From assembly GCF_001832905.1 (NCBI RefSeq), contig NZ_MKIR01000001.1, positions 1 through 64,000 on the forward strand: a DNA stretch of 64,000 nt, read 5' to 3'. Below are positions 17,690 to 29,360 of this stretch, one piece after another; the stretch's first letter is position 1; every line of letters begins with the position of its first letter. Both the position numbers and the translations under genes were made by a program. Below the pieces are notes generated by a model, which was not told where the DNA came from, made no database searches, and saw nothing but the letters and a program-made list of their open reading frames with translations. The DNA is from Floricoccus tropicus. GTDB lineage: Bacteria; Bacillota; Bacilli; Lactobacillales; Streptococcaceae.

Positions 17690-18526
17690 TTAAATAGCTA
17701 AATCAAATTTTAATTGTGGTTTTACTGGTTCATAGTCTACAAGCTCAAAGTCTTCAGGTTTGATATCAAAGAAGCTTGTTCCAGGTTCAGCATTTAAGAC
17801 TAATCTTGGTTTGCAATCACTTGCTTGACGACTCAACAACTCTTCAGCATTTTCAAATTGATTGTTATAGATGTGAAGGTTATTTACAAAGTAGAAGAAC
17901 TTCCCTACCTTCCATCCAAAATGACAAGCAATCATCATTTGAAGGGCAACATATTGCATGGCGTTAATATGGTGAGCAACTAACATATCATTAGATCTTT
18001 GAGTTAAAGTTGCATCAAGGTAAATATCGTCGTCGATTTTTCGAACATCAAACATTGTTTGAAAAGCACAAGGAAGTAACCCTTCACTTTCATCGAAATC
18101 TTCATATTGCCAAAGATTAATTATATTACGACGATTCCATGGATTCTTTTCTAATCCATCTAAAATTCGACCAATAATATTATGTTTCTTTACAGTAGCC
18201 CCGTAACGAACACCTATTGTCCCATCAGCTAGTCCCCAGTCATCCCAGTAGTTAACGTTGTATTTTTCTTTTAGGACTTCAAGTTCATTTGATTGATCTT
18301 GATAAATCCAAAAAATTTCCTTGATAGCTGATTTAATAGGAATTGGACGAAGGGTTGTAATTGGAAATTCTCCATTTGCTAAATCGTATTCAGCAAAACT
18401 TCCAGTTATGTACTTACTATTGGCAGTTTCACCATTTTTGTAACGTGGGCGAGCTTGCTCACTCCAAACACCATTTTCTAAGATATTTTTAATATTATCT
18501 TTAAAAATCTTATCTGCTTTTGTCAT
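17690..18526 (-). CDS. thyA: Thymidylate synthase
   Basis: Methylates dUMP to dTMP using methylene-tetrahydrofolate. 278 residues, with the catalytic Cys in [12 protein letters not shown], the phosphate-binding RSNDM stretch, and the C-terminal [13 protein letters not shown]. The active-site motifs are of the divergent streptococcal/lactococcal type. Adjacent to dfrA, its metabolic partner. Confidence 0.95.
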   Translation of the reverse strand: MTKADKIFKDNIKNILENGVWSEQARPRYKNGETANSKYITGSFAEYDLANGEFPITTLRPIPIKSAIKEIFWIYQDQSNELEVLKEKYNVNYWDDWGLADGTIGVRYGATVKKHNIIGRILDGLEKNPWNRRNIINLWQYEDFDESEGLLPCAFQTMFDVRKIDDDIYLDATLTQRSNDMLVAHHINAMQYVALQMMIACHFGWKVGKFFYFVNNLHIYNNQFENAEELLSRQASDCKPRLVLNAEPGTSFFDIKPEDFELVDYEPVKPQLKFDLAI

Positions 18527-18567
18527 TATGCCTCCGATATTAGTAAGGTTTTTCTAAAATAGTTGAA

Positions 18568-20448
18568 TTAAGCTCTTTCGCTTAGGTATTCATAGCGGTC
18601 ATATTTTTGCAAGAGTTCTTCTTGCGCTTGATCAAGTTCTTTTTGAAGGATTGATAATTTACCAAAGTCACTTCCATTAGAGTTCATTTCGACTTCTATT
18701 TCAGATATTCTTTCTTCAATTTTTTCAATTTCGTCTTCAATGGTTACCCATTCCTTTTGTTCAAAATATGAAAGGCGTTCTTTCTTTTCTTTAACCTTTG
18801 TTTCTTTTTTAGGTGCTGTTGTTTCCACTTTAGATTCAACTTTCTGTTCAGACACTTTGCTTCCCAGATAAGTTGAATAATTTCCATGGTATTTATCTAT
18901 TTTACCATCATTAAAGACCAATAGCTGATCAGCTACCTTGTCCAAAAAATATCTATCATGGCTTACTGTAATTACTGCTCCAGGATATGTGGCAAGGAAA
19001 TCTTCCAATACTGTCAAGGTAGCAATATCAAGGTCATTAGTAGGTTCATCAAGTAGTAAAACATTTGGTTGTTCTAAAAGAATTTTCAAGAGATAAAGGC
19101 GTTTCTTTTCTCCCCCAGAAAGCTTAGAAATAAGTGTTCCGTGCGTTGTGCGTGGGAAGAGGAACTGTTCAAGAAGGTTCACAACTGAAGTTGTTTCTCC
19201 GCTTTGATTCACGCTTGCTGCTGCAACTTCTTCGAGGAAATTGATAACACGTTTATTTTCGTCAAGTCCACGGATTGTTTGTGAGAAATAGCCAATTTTT
19301 ACAGTCTCACCTATATCAAGAATTCCAGACGTCAGGTCTAAATCTCCGTTGATGATATTTAGGAATGTTGACTTTCCTGAGCCATTATTACCGATGACAC
19401 CGATGCGGCTATCTGGCTGAACGATTAAATCAAAATCACTGAAAATTTTCTTGTCAGGATATGAAAATCCTGCATCTTCAAATTTTATAACTTTTTTTCC
19501 AAGACGTGTTGTAGCAAGATTAATTTCCATTTCGCTTGAATCATCATTCTTAATGGAATCTTTTAGATTTTCAAAACGATCAATACGTGCCTGTTGCTTT
19601 GTTGCACGCGCTTGAGGGCTTTTACGAATCCAGGTAAGTTCTTGCTTGAAAAGTTGTTTTTTCTTATGATTTTGCGTTACTTCACGCTCTTCACGCTCTG
19701 CTCTTTGAGTAAGATAATCTTGATAGTTTCCTTGATACTCAATAAGCTGTGCATTATCCAACTCAAAAATCCTTGTAGCAACGTTATCTAGGAAATATCT
19801 ATCATGGGTAATGAATAAAACTGCTCTTTTTAGGTTAACAAGATAATTTTGCAACCAAGCAATTGTCTCGACATCAAGGTGGTTGGTTGGTTCGTCAAGA
19901 AGTAATAAATCGCTTGGATTTACTAAGGCTTGAGCAAGCTGAACACGACGTTTTTGTCCACCAGAAAGACTGGAAATTTTTCTACTCGTATCCCTTATAT
20001 CAAGTTTTGAAAGAACAGTAGTTATATCTTGTTCGATATTCCATGCATCAGAGCTTGTCATAGCTTCTTCTCGTTTCAAAAGTGCATCTTGATACTTTGT
20101 ATTTTCAGGATCTTCTGTTAAATCTTCTAATGCTTTTTCATATGCTTTAATAACAGACATTTGTGGGAGACTGTCATCTAAGACTGCATCTAAAATTGTA
20201 TCATCTTCATTGAATGACGGTTCTTGCATTAAATAGGTAATCTTATAGTCGTGCGCATGGATAAAAGGAGATACATCTCCATCATAGCCCGAAACCCCTG
20301 ATATTACGTTAAGTAGTGTAGTCTTTCCTGTACCATTTACACCGATTAATCCAATCTTATCCATATCATGAATTATGAAAGAAATATCCTTAAATACGGT
20401 CTTGTCTCCGACTGTTTTGCTTAAATTTTCAACTCGAAAATCACTCAT
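18568..20448 (-). CDS. ABC-F family ATP-binding protein, Uup-like
   Basis: A 626-residue soluble protein with two ABC domains and no membrane segments. Domain 1: Walker A GVNGTGKTT, signature LSGGQKRR, DEPTNHLD. Domain 2: GNNGSGKST, LSGGEKKR, DEPTNDLD. A charged linker joins them, and the C-terminus is a coiled coil rich in Glu/Lys (about 540-626), as in Uup. ABC-F proteins act on ribosomes or on DNA-related processes. It starts one base after the cca stop. Confidence 0.88.
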   Translation of the reverse strand: MSDFRVENLSKTVGDKTVFKDISFIIHDMDKIGLIGVNGTGKTTLLNVISGVSGYDGDVSPFIHAHDYKITYLMQEPSFNEDDTILDAVLDDSLPQMSVIKAYEKALEDLTEDPENTKYQDALLKREEAMTSSDAWNIEQDITTVLSKLDIRDTSRKISSLSGGQKRRVQLAQALVNPSDLLLLDEPTNHLDVETIAWLQNYLVNLKRAVLFITHDRYFLDNVATRIFELDNAQLIEYQGNYQDYLTQRAEREEREVTQNHKKKQLFKQELTWIRKSPQARATKQQARIDRFENLKDSIKNDDSSEMEINLATTRLGKKVIKFEDAGFSYPDKKIFSDFDLIVQPDSRIGVIGNNGSGKSTFLNIINGDLDLTSGILDIGETVKIGYFSQTIRGLDENKRVINFLEEVAAASVNQSGETTSVVNLLEQFLFPRTTHGTLISKLSGGEKKRLYLLKILLEQPNVLLLDEPTNDLDIATLTVLEDFLATYPGAVITVSHDRYFLDKVADQLLVFNDGKIDKYHGNYSTYLGSKVSEQKVESKVETTAPKKETKVKEKKERLSYFEQKEWVTIEDEIEKIEERISEIEVEMNSNGSDFGKLSILQKELDQAQEELLQKYDRYEYLSERA

Positions 20449-20449
20449 T

Positions 20450-21664
20450 TTATTCTTCCTTTAATTCTTTTTCAACGTATTCTAAGATTGCGTCTTGATT
20501 GTTTTCAAGCTGACCATTAACAACTAATTCTTCAACTTCTGATATTATTTGACCAATCCAAATACCACCTTTACGATTGAAATGATTCATTAAAACTTGA
20601 CCATTTATATTAAGTTCAGATTTTGATTTGATTGGTAATTTCATTGTAAGTTGAGGTAAGAGGGATGTATCAATATCTCTTTCTTCTGCTTCAAGTAATC
20701 CTTCAGCATACATAAAGGCATCAAAACCATATTTATATAAATCTTTGACTTCCCAAACACGCTCAAGGGCTATTTTATATGCTTCATAAATATTAGTCAC
20801 TTTCTTAGTGAATTCATTTGAAACATTCCATTTTTTCAGAAAATCTTTGCAATTTTCAACTTCTAAATTAATCAAAAGATATGCCCATGCTTGCTCTGAG
20901 GTAGTAAACCAGAAGTAATCAGATTTTATATTTTTCAATACATTTTCAAGTTGAGCTTCTTTCCCTACTAAACCTGTAAGATGATTATATGCTTTTGAAT
21001 CAATAAAGTTTCTAAGTCCTTTTCTCCAGTAATCAGATGTAAGGAGCTTATCTAATTCTATAAAGCTACGCTCAATTGATATTTTCTCCAAAAGTGGAGC
21101 ATGAACTTTCATGGCTTCAAATGTTTTTTCTTCGATATCGAAATCTAGGCTTGCTGAAAAACGGAGAGCACGCATTATTCTCAGTGCATCTTCATTAAAT
21201 CTTTCATCTGCTACACCCACAGCACGAATTAATTTATTCTCTAGGTCAGTTAAGCCGTCAAACTTATCAATTATTTGCCCGTCTTCTGCTAAAGCAAAGG
21301 CATTTATGGTAAAGTCTCTGCGAAGCAAATCTTCTTCTAAACATCGCACGAAAGTAACTCCACTGGGTCTTCTGTAATCTACATAGACATCTTCTGTTCT
21401 GAAAGTTGTAATCTCGTATTGACTATCTTCTGCTAAGACAAGAACAGTACCATGTTCAATTCCAATATCAACGGTTTTTTCAAAAATTGCTTTTACTTCT
21501 TCCGGATATGCACTTGTCGCAATATCCACATCATGTATACGACGCTTTAATAAAACGTCTCGTACACTTCCACCGACAAAATAGGCCTCATAACCAGCCT
21601 CTTCTAAGGTATTAATTAAAGGTAAAGCCTGCTGAAATTCAACAGGCATGTTTTCTAATCTCAT
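20450..21664 (-). CDS. cca: CCA tRNA nucleotidyltransferase
   Basis: Adds or repairs the 3'-CCA end of tRNAs. 404 residues with the class II signature GGSVRDVLL and catalytic acids in HDVDIATSA, followed by the RRDFTINA and [15 protein letters not shown] motifs. Overlaps the dapB stop by 4 bases. The DUF1149-degV-dapB-cca-ABC-F run is a conserved streptococcal neighbourhood. Confidence 0.95.
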   Translation of the reverse strand: MRLENMPVEFQQALPLINTLEEAGYEAYFVGGSVRDVLLKRRIHDVDIATSAYPEEVKAIFEKTVDIGIEHGTVLVLAEDSQYEITTFRTEDVYVDYRRPSGVTFVRCLEEDLLRRDFTINAFALAEDGQIIDKFDGLTDLENKLIRAVGVADERFNEDALRIMRALRFSASLDFDIEEKTFEAMKVHAPLLEKISIERSFIELDKLLTSDYWRKGLRNFIDSKAYNHLTGLVGKEAQLENVLKNIKSDYFWFTTSEQAWAYLLINLEVENCKDFLKKWNVSNEFTKKVTNIYEAYKIALERVWEVKDLYKYGFDAFMYAEGLLEAEERDIDTSLLPQLTMKLPIKSKSELNINGQVLMNHFNRKGGIWIGQIISEVEELVVNGQLENNQDAILEYVEKELKEE

Positions 21665-22425
21665 AATAAATGTTCCAAACCATATACTAAATGATCCAAA
21701 TCAACCACTTTTTTAATTCCAAGATTTACTCCTGTCATAAATGAAGCACGATCATATGAATCATGGCGAATTTTAAGTCCTTCTCCTGGTGCTCCAAAAA
21801 GTACTTCTTGGTGAGCAACTAAACCAGGTAATCTTACGCTGTGAATCCTAAATCCATCATATTCAGCACCACGTGCACCTGGGATACTTTCTTTTTCTCC
21901 CTTGGCACCTTGTTTCTTGAAGTCACGATTTTCTTTGATTAATTCAGCTGTTTTAATGGCAGTACCACTTGGAGCATCCATTTTATTATCATGGTGAAGC
22001 TCAATAATTTCTACATCTGGAAAATATTTTGAAGCTTTAGCGGCAAATTCCATCATTAAGATTGCACCGATTGCAAAGTTTGGAGCAATCAAGCCACCAA
22101 TTTTCTTATCAACTGATAGTGATTCTAAATCCTTAATCTGTTGATCAGTAAAACCAGTTGTCCCAACTACTGGTGCAAAACCATTCTCAAGGGCAAATTT
22201 TGTATTTTCATAAACAACTTTTGGAGTTGTGAAATCGACCCATACTTGGGCATCAATTCCTACTAAGCCTTCTTTATCATTAAATACTGGGACACCATAA
22301 GCTTCTTTTTCCGTTGCAAATGGATCTAAAACAGCAACTAATTCTAACTCAGGATCATCTTGAACCATACTAACTGCTGTTGATCCCATTTTCCCACGAT
22401 AGCCAGCAATAATTACTTTAATCAT
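21661..22425 (-). CDS. dapB: 4-hydroxy-tetrahydrodipicolinate reductase
   Basis: Second step of the diaminopimelate/lysine branch. 254 residues, with the Rossmann motif [11 protein letters not shown] and the substrate motif [15 protein letters not shown]. Ends with [25 protein letters not shown]. Confidence 0.96.
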   Translation of the reverse strand: MIKVIIAGYRGKMGSTAVSMVQDDPELELVAVLDPFATEKEAYGVPVFNDKEGLVGIDAQVWVDFTTPKVVYENTKFALENGFAPVVGTTGFTDQQIKDLESLSVDKKIGGLIAPNFAIGAILMMEFAAKASKYFPDVEIIELHHDNKMDAPSGTAIKTAELIKENRDFKKQGAKGEKESIPGARGAEYDGFRIHSVRLPGLVAHQEVLFGAPGEGLKIRHDSYDRASFMTGVNLGIKKVVDLDHLVYGLEHLL

Positions 22426-22439
22426 AAGGTGTGACCTTT

Positions 22440-23288
22440 CTATTTTACGATAGGTGAGATTGCAAGCGCTAGGGCATTTTCACCTAGATGAGTTCCGATA
22501 ACTGCTCCAAATGATGCTATTGAAATATCATCAAATCCTTCTTTGCGAAGGTTACTGACCATATCTTCCGCAAGATCATTTGCATTTGAATGGATAACAA
22601 AAATTTTATAGTCACCATATTTTGTACCATCTTCAATAATTGAAATTAATCTCTTATAAGCTTTTTTACTAGAACGAACCTTATCGAGTACAACAATTTC
22701 TCCATCACGGTCAAACTCAAGGATTGGCTTGATATTTAAGAGATTACCTACAATTGCTGCTCCATTTGATAAACGTCCACCTAAAACGAGGTGATTCAAG
22801 TCATCAACAACAATATATGCACGAGTTTTTTCAATTATTTCATCGATATGATTACTTATTTGTTCAAAGTCTAAACCATCTTTTGCCTCATTAAGTACAG
22901 TTTCAACCATGTATCCAAGTGGTGCACTAGTAATCAATGTATCAAAGAATTTGATAGTCATATCTTCATATTCATTTTGAAGGTAAAATGAATTTTGATA
23001 AAAACCTGAAATTCCTTTTGATATGAATAGACCGATTACATGAGTGTAACCATTCTTATTAAGATCATTTAAAAGTTCTTCTAATCTGGCTAAACTAGGC
23101 TGTGAAGTCTTAGGTAGTTCAGAGCTAGCTGCCATTTTTTGATAAAACTCTTTATTTGATAGATTTCTTCCTTCATAGTATGTTTCCCCTTCAATAACTA
23201 TAGGAATATCTAAAATGAAAAGATTATCTCTATCCTTATACTCTTCCTCCAAATAAACGGACGAGTCTGTAATAACTGCAATTTTCAT
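22440..23288 (-). CDS. DegV family fatty-acid-binding protein
   Basis: 282 residues of DegV fold. It opens with [12 protein letters not shown], has the fatty-acid-contacting loops TSQPSLAR and [12 protein letters not shown], and ends near [11 protein letters not shown]. DegV/FakB-type proteins bind fatty acids for the FakA kinase. Direct participation is inferred. Confidence 0.9.
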   Translation of the reverse strand: MKIAVITDSSVYLEEEYKDRDNLFILDIPIVIEGETYYEGRNLSNKEFYQKMAASSELPKTSQPSLARLEELLNDLNKNGYTHVIGLFISKGISGFYQNSFYLQNEYEDMTIKFFDTLITSAPLGYMVETVLNEAKDGLDFEQISNHIDEIIEKTRAYIVVDDLNHLVLGGRLSNGAAIVGNLLNIKPILEFDRDGEIVVLDKVRSSKKAYKRLISIIEDGTKYGDYKIFVIHSNANDLAEDMVSNLRKEGFDDISIASFGAVIGTHLGENALALAISPIVK

Positions 23289-23319
23289 ATGTTCTTTTAT
23301 CTCCTAAGGAGTTTAAACC

Positions 23320-23700
23320 TTAAAATTTAAGATTCACACCTGGTTCGTCTAAGGCAACTTCACTAACTTCACGAGTTAAACGAGTAATCATATTAAGTAA
23401 CGGACGAGCGATTTCATCCATCTCTTCTTGTGTTAATTCATTTCCTTCATTAACTTTTCTATTTTGGATGACATTATTTTGCATAACATAACCAGAAACG
23501 ATGAAGTTATCTAATAAAATTACAAACTCAACACTAGCACCTAAAACTGTATTTTCTTCACTATATTCAGGTACATCAGGAATTACGTTAATTTGAATTT
23601 GAACCTTTTGTTCTGGTGTTCCATTTTCTTCCTCAAATGCAAAATTTCTTGCATTGTAGCTAAAAAATTGAACAAACTCTTTATCACGAACGATTTCCAT
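23320..23700 (-). CDS. DUF1149 family protein
   Basis: A 126-residue acidic cytoplasmic protein beginning MEIVRDKEFVQFFSYNARNF. It has the SecB-like/DUF1149 pattern known in streptococci and enterococci. First gene of the DUF1149-degV-dapB-cca-ABC-F run. Function not established. Confidence 0.82.
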   Translation of the reverse strand: MEIVRDKEFVQFFSYNARNFAFEEENGTPEQKVQIQINVIPDVPEYSEENTVLGASVEFVILLDNFIVSGYVMQNNVIQNRKVNEGNELTQEEMDEIARPLLNMITRLTREVSEVALDEPGVNLKF

Positions 23701-23803
23701 TTTTATTCTCTCCTAGTAAGAAACTTCAGCACTTTTATTTTTTAATACTGTTGTATACTTAATTTCTATAATATTACTTTTGAATTTTTATTGTTATATT
23801 TTA

Positions 23804-24523
23804 TCATAATTCTGACTTAATTTCAGCCAGCATTATTTTTTCTTCTTCTGAAAAATCATATGTTTCTAAAAGATCAGGACGACGAGCCAAAGTCTTTTTC
23901 AGACTTTCTTTGATACGCCATTTACGTATATTTTCATGATGACCACTCATCAAAACGTCAGGCACCTTCATATCTCGATATGTTTCTGGACGAGTATATT
24001 GAGGGTATTCAAGAAGACCAGATGAAAAACTATCTTCCTCATGACTTACAGCTTTCCCAAGAACTTCTGGAATTAAACGCACAGTAGCATCAATAATAAC
24101 ACTTGTTGCTACTTCTCCACCAGTCAAGACAAAATCACCAAGACTAACTTCATCAGTAACAAGTGTCTTAATTCTCTCATCGTATCCTTCATAGTGACCA
24201 CAAATAAAGACCAGATGATCTTCTTCAGATAATTCTTCCGCAAATTTTTGGTCAAACTTTCTACCCGCTGGATCAAGCAATATTACTCGAGCATTTTCAT
24301 GTGGTATTTTGTCCATAGTATCAAAGATCGGTTGTGGCATCAAAAGCATTCCTTGACCACCACCGTATGGATAATCATCTACGTGTTTTTGAGTATTTGT
24401 CGCATTATCACGAAAATTATGAAAATCGATCTGTACTTTTCCATTATCTCTTGCACGACCAACTATTGAGTGTTCAAGATTAGAAAACATTTCTGGGAAA
24501 AGAGTTAAAATATCAATTTTCAT
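23804..24523 (-). CDS. trmD: tRNA (guanine-37-N1)-methyltransferase
   Basis: Methylates G37 of tRNAs reading CNN and related codons, preventing +1 frameshifting. The SPOUT knot motifs are [15 protein letters not shown] and [11 protein letters not shown], then [10 protein letters not shown] use [13 protein letters not shown] (ATG 24523); the ORF extends further upstream into rimM. It overlaps the rimM stop by about 10 bases. Confidence 0.96.
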   Translation of the reverse strand: MKIDILTLFPEMFSNLEHSIVGRARDNGKVQIDFHNFRDNATNTQKHVDDYPYGGGQGMLLMPQPIFDTMDKIPHENARVILLDPAGRKFDQKFAEELSEEDHLVFICGHYEGYDERIKTLVTDEVSLGDFVLTGGEVATSVIIDATVRLIPEVLGKAVSHEEDSFSSGLLEYPQYTRPETYRDMKVPDVLMSGHHENIRKWRIKESLKKTLARRPDLLETYDFSEEEKIMLAEIKSEL

Positions 24524-25031
24524 CATCCAGACCCTCTGGAATTTCAATCTCAACTCTATTTCCTGCTACATCTACATCTAAGACAACTCCAGGAATGAAA
24601 GGTAAAAGTAAATCTTTTTTCTTTGGTCTATCAATTACCCATACATCGTTTGCTCCTGGAGATAATATTTCCTTTACTGAACCAATTTTTTCATCATTTT
24701 CATAGACATCAAGTCCAATAATTTCATGATAGTAGAATTCATCTTCACCTAAATCCGAAAGATCATCTTCAGCAACTTTTAATACATGTTCACGATATTT
24801 TTCAACATCATTAATATGGTACATTCCTTCAAACTTAACAATATCAAAGTTCTTTTGTTTTCTGTGAGTTTTAATTTTTACATTTTGAATAAAATTATCT
24901 TTTTTATCAAAAAGAGCTAGTTCATTTCCAATTTGAAATCTTTCATCAGCGAAGTCAGTTACACTAAGAACTCTAACTTCTCCTTGTAAACCTTGAGTAT
25001 TTACAATTGTACCTACTTTATAGTAATTCAT
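24513..25031 (-). CDS. rimM: Ribosome maturation factor RimM
   Basis: Assists 30S maturation near S19. 172 residues: N-terminal domain starting [19 protein letters not shown], a PRC-barrel near VGSVKEIL-type residues and the C-terminal LLPFIPGVV. Coupled with trmD. Confidence 0.95.
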   Translation of the reverse strand: MNYYKVGTIVNTQGLQGEVRVLSVTDFADERFQIGNELALFDKKDNFIQNVKIKTHRKQKNFDIVKFEGMYHINDVEKYREHVLKVAEDDLSDLGEDEFYYHEIIGLDVYENDEKIGSVKEILSPGANDVWVIDRPKKKDLLLPFIPGVVLDVDVAGNRVEIEIPEGLDDEN

Positions 25032-25179
25032 TTTTTCTCCTGATATAAATTCCTTATATTACTTTTGGAATTTATCTATTTTCATTCTTTTTAAAAGAGT
25101 AATATAATCTTTATAATTTTAACATAAATTTTTTCTTTATTCACTAGGCAAATACTCTTTGAAATCCTTTACAGCACAA

Positions 25180-25208
25180 AAAAAGCACCTGATAAACAGG
25201 TACTTTTA
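25180..25208 (-). terminator. Terminator between khpA and rimM
   Basis: A stem (AAGTACCTG with CAGGTGCTT) overlaps the khpA stop codon and is followed on the minus strand by T7. It may reduce read-through from rpsP-khpA into rimM-trmD. Confidence 0.65.
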
Positions 25209-25445
25209 TTGATTTACCAAAAGTCGAACTTTTTTACCTTCAACAGGTACTGAGTAGACGATTGTACGGATGGCTTGGATAATTCTACCCTGTCTTCCTA
25301 TAATTCGTCCCATATCCTCAGATGCCACGTTTAAATGATATTCAATGAATTCGTCTCCATCAATTAATTCAAGGCTAACTTCTTCTGGTTTTGAAACAAG
25401 GGGAGTAACAATCGTTAATACTAAATCTTTAACATCAGATTGCAT
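25206..25445 (-). CDS. khpA: RNA-binding KH-domain protein KhpA
   Basis: 79 residues with a single KH domain bearing the GRIIGRQGRIIQAIR loop. KhpA with KhpB regulates cell division and envelope mRNAs in streptococci. Lies 18 bases after rpsP. Confidence 0.93.
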   Translation of the reverse strand: MQSDVKDLVLTIVTPLVSKPEEVSLELIDGDEFIEYHLNVASEDMGRIIGRQGRIIQAIRTIVYSVPVEGKKVRLLVNQ

Positions 25446-25463
25446 ATTCCACCCTCCTTATTA

Positions 25464-25736
25464 TTATTTAGATAACTTTGATTCGTGGAATTTTTTCATA
25501 ACTCCAGCTTTTGAAAGGATATCTCTAACAGTATCAGATGGTTGTGCACCATTTCCTAACCATTCAAGAATACGATCTTCTTTTAAAGTTACGCCATTTT
25601 CTTCAACAAGTGGATTGTATGTTCCAACTGTTTCGATGAAACGTCCATCACGTGGTGAACGTGAATCTGCAACGTTAATTCTGTAATAAGGTTTTTTCTT
25701 TGAACCCATGCGAGTCAAACGGATTTTTACTGCCAT
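25464..25736 (-). CDS. rpsP: 30S ribosomal protein S16
   Basis: 90 residues, beginning [20 protein letters not shown], the usual S16 start. First gene of the rpsP-khpA unit. Confidence 0.98.
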   Translation of the reverse strand: MAVKIRLTRMGSKKKPYYRINVADSRSPRDGRFIETVGTYNPLVEENGVTLKEDRILEWLGNGAQPSDTVRDILSKAGVMKKFHESKLSK

Positions 25737-25775
25737 TTTATATATATCTCCTAATTAAATTATTTTACTTAAGTT

Positions 25776-25803
25776 AGTATAACATATCTGAAACAGGTGT
25801 CAA
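25776..25803 (-). promoter_or_regulatory. Promoter of rpsP-khpA
   Basis: TTGACA (25798-25803) and TATACT (25776-25781) with 16-base spacing, nearly consensus. The -35 lies in an inverted repeat (TGTCAAG, T7, CTTGACA). Confidence 0.75.
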
Positions 25804-25831
25804 GTTTTTTTCTTGACATCTTTTCGAAAAT

Positions 25832-26956
25832 TTATTTATCAAGAAAAATACTTGTTTTAGATGGTATTAATATCCCTTTATTTTCATCTCTTCCTTGAAG
25901 AAGATATTTTTGATTTTCAGTTTCTGGTGCTTCCATAACTTCGTCAGTTAAATCTGATATTAGTCCTTGGACACCGATATTATGAATTATTCCTACTTGA
26001 AGGTCTGTAAATTCAGCGAGCATAGGGTAATCTCCGTTACTATCTCCTGCTACTAGGATAGGTTGTGTACCATCATATTTGGGTGAAATCAATTTTTCAA
26101 TGGTCTCAACTTTTCCTTTTTTGACAGTTTTAGGATAATTTTCATCAAATTTAGCTTTAATAACTCCATTATCCTTAGCTAAACGCATAGCAAAGACATT
26201 TTCAAGTGGGATGTTATAGCCATATTTTTCATTATTGGCGAAAACCTTAATTACATCAATATAGGAAGCTGAACAGATATAAACATCAATTCCTTTTGCC
26301 ATAAGTTCTTGATAAAGATCACGCATTTCTTCAATTACACGAATCCCATCCTTGAAAGTCACTTGAACCATTCCCGAACTTGTCTCCATATCCTCAGGGC
26401 TCGACCAAGTTAGATGTTTAAGTTCACGTTGCAGTTGATCATCAATCGCTTTTTCGACCAACTCTCCTGCCTCAGCACTAGTCATCCCAGCATACAAGTA
26501 GATGGAGATGTCTGTTCCAAAAGCCTTATTTATAACAGTATAAAGATAGCGAAGTTTGGCTGAAAAGTCTTTGTAGTAGTCTGTCTCATGTATATTATTC
26601 AGACTAGCATTTTTTTTCAAGTCTAGTAACTTACTATAATCATCAACTACATCCTTACAAATTTTTTCAATCTGTCTTTTTTCTGATTGAAGTTCAGGAT
26701 TTGAAGATTCAGGGCTTTCCAAAATACTTTTTGCTAAAATCTCCTCAAGTTGATTTGTAGTGATTTTAAATGCTAGATTTTCAATCTGATAGGTTAATGT
26801 TGCTTCTTCAATGTCATTTATAACACTTGTATTGTCCCAGTCAAATACTGCATATGGTTTATTTTTAGTATTATAATTTGGAGAATCAATTCCATTTTCT
26901 CTTATTAATTTTTCTAATCTTTTGAAGTTTGCTGGATACCAGTTTCCTTTTTTCAT
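25832..26956 (-). CDS. HAD-superfamily phosphatase, phosphoserine/phosphocholine-phosphatase-like
   Basis: A 374-residue hydrolase. HAD motif I is VFDWDNTS, motif II ICSAS, motif III a Lys near the AKFDENYPK stretch, and motif IV VAGDSNGDYPML. The large helical insert between motifs I and II is the cap. The motifs resemble HAD-IB phosphatases, but the physiological substrate is unknown. Follows an independent promoter region and ends beside the rpsP promoter. Confidence 0.75.
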   Translation of the reverse strand: MKKGNWYPANFKRLEKLIRENGIDSPNYNTKNKPYAVFDWDNTSVINDIEEATLTYQIENLAFKITTNQLEEILAKSILESPESSNPELQSEKRQIEKICKDVVDDYSKLLDLKKNASLNNIHETDYYKDFSAKLRYLYTVINKAFGTDISIYLYAGMTSAEAGELVEKAIDDQLQRELKHLTWSSPEDMETSSGMVQVTFKDGIRVIEEMRDLYQELMAKGIDVYICSASYIDVIKVFANNEKYGYNIPLENVFAMRLAKDNGVIKAKFDENYPKTVKKGKVETIEKLISPKYDGTQPILVAGDSNGDYPMLAEFTDLQVGIIHNIGVQGLISDLTDEVMEAPETENQKYLLQGRDENKGILIPSKTSIFLDK

Positions 26957-26976
26957 ATAAATCTTTCTAATGTTTA

Positions 26977-28320
26977 TTAACGCATAGTAACAAATTCTTC
27001 TGAGCCTGTTGGGTGAATGGCTACTGTGTTATCAAAATCAGATTTTGTTGCTCCCATCTTAATTGCAACAGCGAAGCCTTGAAGCATTTCATCAACACCT
27101 AGTCCAATTGCATGTAGCCCAATGATTTTTTCTTCTTTTCCAAGACATACTAATTTCATGTTACATTTTTGCTTGTAGTCATTTAAACCAAAATAAAGTG
27201 GAGTAAAGGTTGATTTATATATTTTTATTTGGTCACCATATTTTTCAATTGCTGCTTCTTCTGAAATCCCGATTGTAGCAATTGGTGGATGAGTAAACAT
27301 TACAGTAGGTATTAAATCATAATCTAAATATAAGTCAGATTTTCCATTAAATAGTCTTTCTGAAAGTCTACGTCCAGCAGCTATTGCTACTGGTGTTAAA
27401 TCAATTTTTCCGATAACATCACCTACTGCATAGACTCCTTCAGCACTGGTATTTTGGAATTTATCAACCTCCACAAAACCACGCTCATCTAATTTAACAT
27501 CTGTGTTTTCAAGACCAAGATTTCCTGTATTTGGATTTCTGCCCCCGGCAAAAAGAACTGAATCACCTATCAAAGTCTGACCATTTTCAAATGTTACAGT
27601 ATATTGATTACCTGATTTTTCAATTTTTTCAGGTACATAGTTAGGCAAAGTCTCAATTCCATTGTCATTATATATTTTAACAAGATTTTCGGAAAGCATT
27701 TTATCAAAATTACGCAACGGCAACTCTTTACGATAAGCCCATGAAACCTTGCTACCTAATCCGTGAATGACTCCAGCTATTTCTGAAGCGATATAGCCTG
27801 CACCGATCACTATCATGTGCTTTGGTGCCTCTGTGAGCTCAAAGAACCCATTTGAATCGATAGCATATTCTCCACCTGGAATTTCAAGAGGACTTGCGTA
27901 ACCTCCTGTTGCAATAAGAATATTTGATGCCGTGAACTTTTCATTATTTACTTCTACAGTGTGGTTGTCTAGAAACTTTGCATAACCTTTGATTCGTTCA
28001 ACATTATTGCTATCTAGACCACGCTCATAGGCTCCATGAAGAAAATCAATGTAGGCTTCACGTTTTTCGACTAGTTCTTTAAAATTAAAATTTTCAACTT
28101 TAGCATATATGCCAAAACTTGATGCATCTCGCTCAATAGTTTCCATAATATCACTAGCGTGCCACATTATCTTTTTAGGAACACAACCAACATTGACACA
28201 TGTACCACCTAGCTCACTTCCCTCAATCAGAAGTACCTTAGCACCATACATACCTGCTCGGTTTGCTGAAGCGATACCGCCACTTCCACCACCGATAACT
28301 ATATAATCATATTTTTTCAT
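26977..28320 (-). CDS. gor: Glutathione-disulfide reductase
   Basis: Flavoprotein that reduces glutathione disulfide with NADPH. 447 residues: FAD motif [14 protein letters not shown], redox-active disulfide [18 protein letters not shown] motif [12 protein letters not shown], second FAD motif YAVGDV, and C-terminal active His in HPTGSEEF. Oxygen-tolerant lactic cocci often import glutathione and use it against peroxide stress. Confidence 0.93.
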   Translation of the reverse strand: MKKYDYIVIGGGSGGIASANRAGMYGAKVLLIEGSELGGTCVNVGCVPKKIMWHASDIMETIERDASSFGIYAKVENFNFKELVEKREAYIDFLHGAYERGLDSNNVERIKGYAKFLDNHTVEVNNEKFTASNILIATGGYASPLEIPGGEYAIDSNGFFELTEAPKHMIVIGAGYIASEIAGVIHGLGSKVSWAYRKELPLRNFDKMLSENLVKIYNDNGIETLPNYVPEKIEKSGNQYTVTFENGQTLIGDSVLFAGGRNPNTGNLGLENTDVKLDERGFVEVDKFQNTSAEGVYAVGDVIGKIDLTPVAIAAGRRLSERLFNGKSDLYLDYDLIPTVMFTHPPIATIGISEEAAIEKYGDQIKIYKSTFTPLYFGLNDYKQKCNMKLVCLGKEEKIIGLHAIGLGVDEMLQGFAVAIKMGATKSDFDNTVAIHPTGSEEFVTMR

Positions 28321-28364
28321 ATTATCACCTCGTTAGAACTATTATAGCAATCTTGAGGAATAAT

Positions 28365-28400
28365 AAAAACCTAGAAGATTTATTTCTAGGTTTTTAATGA
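28365..28400 (-). terminator. Terminator after the CPBP gene
   Basis: A perfect 12-bp stem (AAAAACCTAGAA with its complement) lies at the end of the CPBP gene with T-rich sequence on the minus side. Confidence 0.75.
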
Positions 28401-29306
28401 ATTATTCATATTTTTGTTTTTTGATTCCATAAAAAGAAAAAATATAGTTACTACTATAATTAACAAACTAACGATACTTACAGAAACACCATAATCTCCT
28501 CCAGTGATTAGAAGGTTTGATGTCCTAATTTTATATAAAAGCGGCCAATCTTTACTATTTTTATTTGAAATCAATATAATTGATGATAAAAAGTTATATC
28601 CACCGTGTACGATTATCGATGCATTTAGTGAATTAAAAGTTTTTTTAACAATGAATAGCAGTGCTCCCATTTCAAACCCACTCACTAGTAACATTACTAT
28701 ACTTAGAAAACTTAATTCTCCATTTAAAATATGCACTGCTCCAAATATAAATGATGAACATATAAATGAAAGTCCCAATCCATAGTTTTCCTCTATAACG
28801 TTTGCAACTATTCCTCGAAAAATAGTCTCTTCTATTATTGGGGCAACAATTGCAGTACCAAGTACCATATCTAGAAATGATATAAAAAAGTTAAAAGTAT
28901 TGATTTTATTAAGTACAAATTTTCCATCCACAAATAAAAAGTAAATAATATATGCTGTTAAACACATAAATATAGGAATAATAAAATATATGATCTTAAT
29001 TTTCTTTTTATAAAAATCCTTTATTACATCTCTATGAAAAATATATTTACTTAAAAATTTTATTATCAAGAATAACAAAAACAGAGACAGTAGATTGTTA
29101 AAAATTATATAATAAACTTGAAATATTTTATTATCCTGCAAAGTTAGAGATAAATTTGTAGGCATTTGAATTCCAAAAAATATCTTTCTTGTAAAATAAA
29201 CAATAATTGGAATTACTATTGTACCTAACTGAGCAATTATTTGAGATATCGGTATTGCAATTATTGATAGAAGAACTGACCCTGTAGTTTTAAATAATTT
29301 TCTCAT
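28386..29306 (-). CDS. CPBP-family intramembrane metalloprotease
   Basis: 306 residues with about eight membrane helices. The catalytic EETIFRG glutamate pair with downstream FGAVHI and HGGYNF histidines are the CPBP (CAAX/Abi) motifs. Members process peptides or act in bacteriocin self-immunity. It follows the XRE gene by 54 bases and may share its transcript. Confidence 0.85.
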   Translation of the reverse strand: MRKLFKTTGSVLLSIIAIPISQIIAQLGTIVIPIIVYFTRKIFFGIQMPTNLSLTLQDNKIFQVYYIIFNNLLSLFLLFLIIKFLSKYIFHRDVIKDFYKKKIKIIYFIIPIFMCLTAYIIYFLFVDGKFVLNKINTFNFFISFLDMVLGTAIVAPIIEETIFRGIVANVIEENYGLGLSFICSSFIFGAVHILNGELSFLSIVMLLVSGFEMGALLFIVKKTFNSLNASIIVHGGYNFLSSIILISNKNSKDWPLLYKIRTSNLLITGGDYGVSVSIVSLLIIVVTIFFLFMESKNKNMNNSLKT

Positions 29307-29360
29307 AATTAGATTCCTTATTTAATTTAATAATTTCACTAATATCATTAATAAATATTT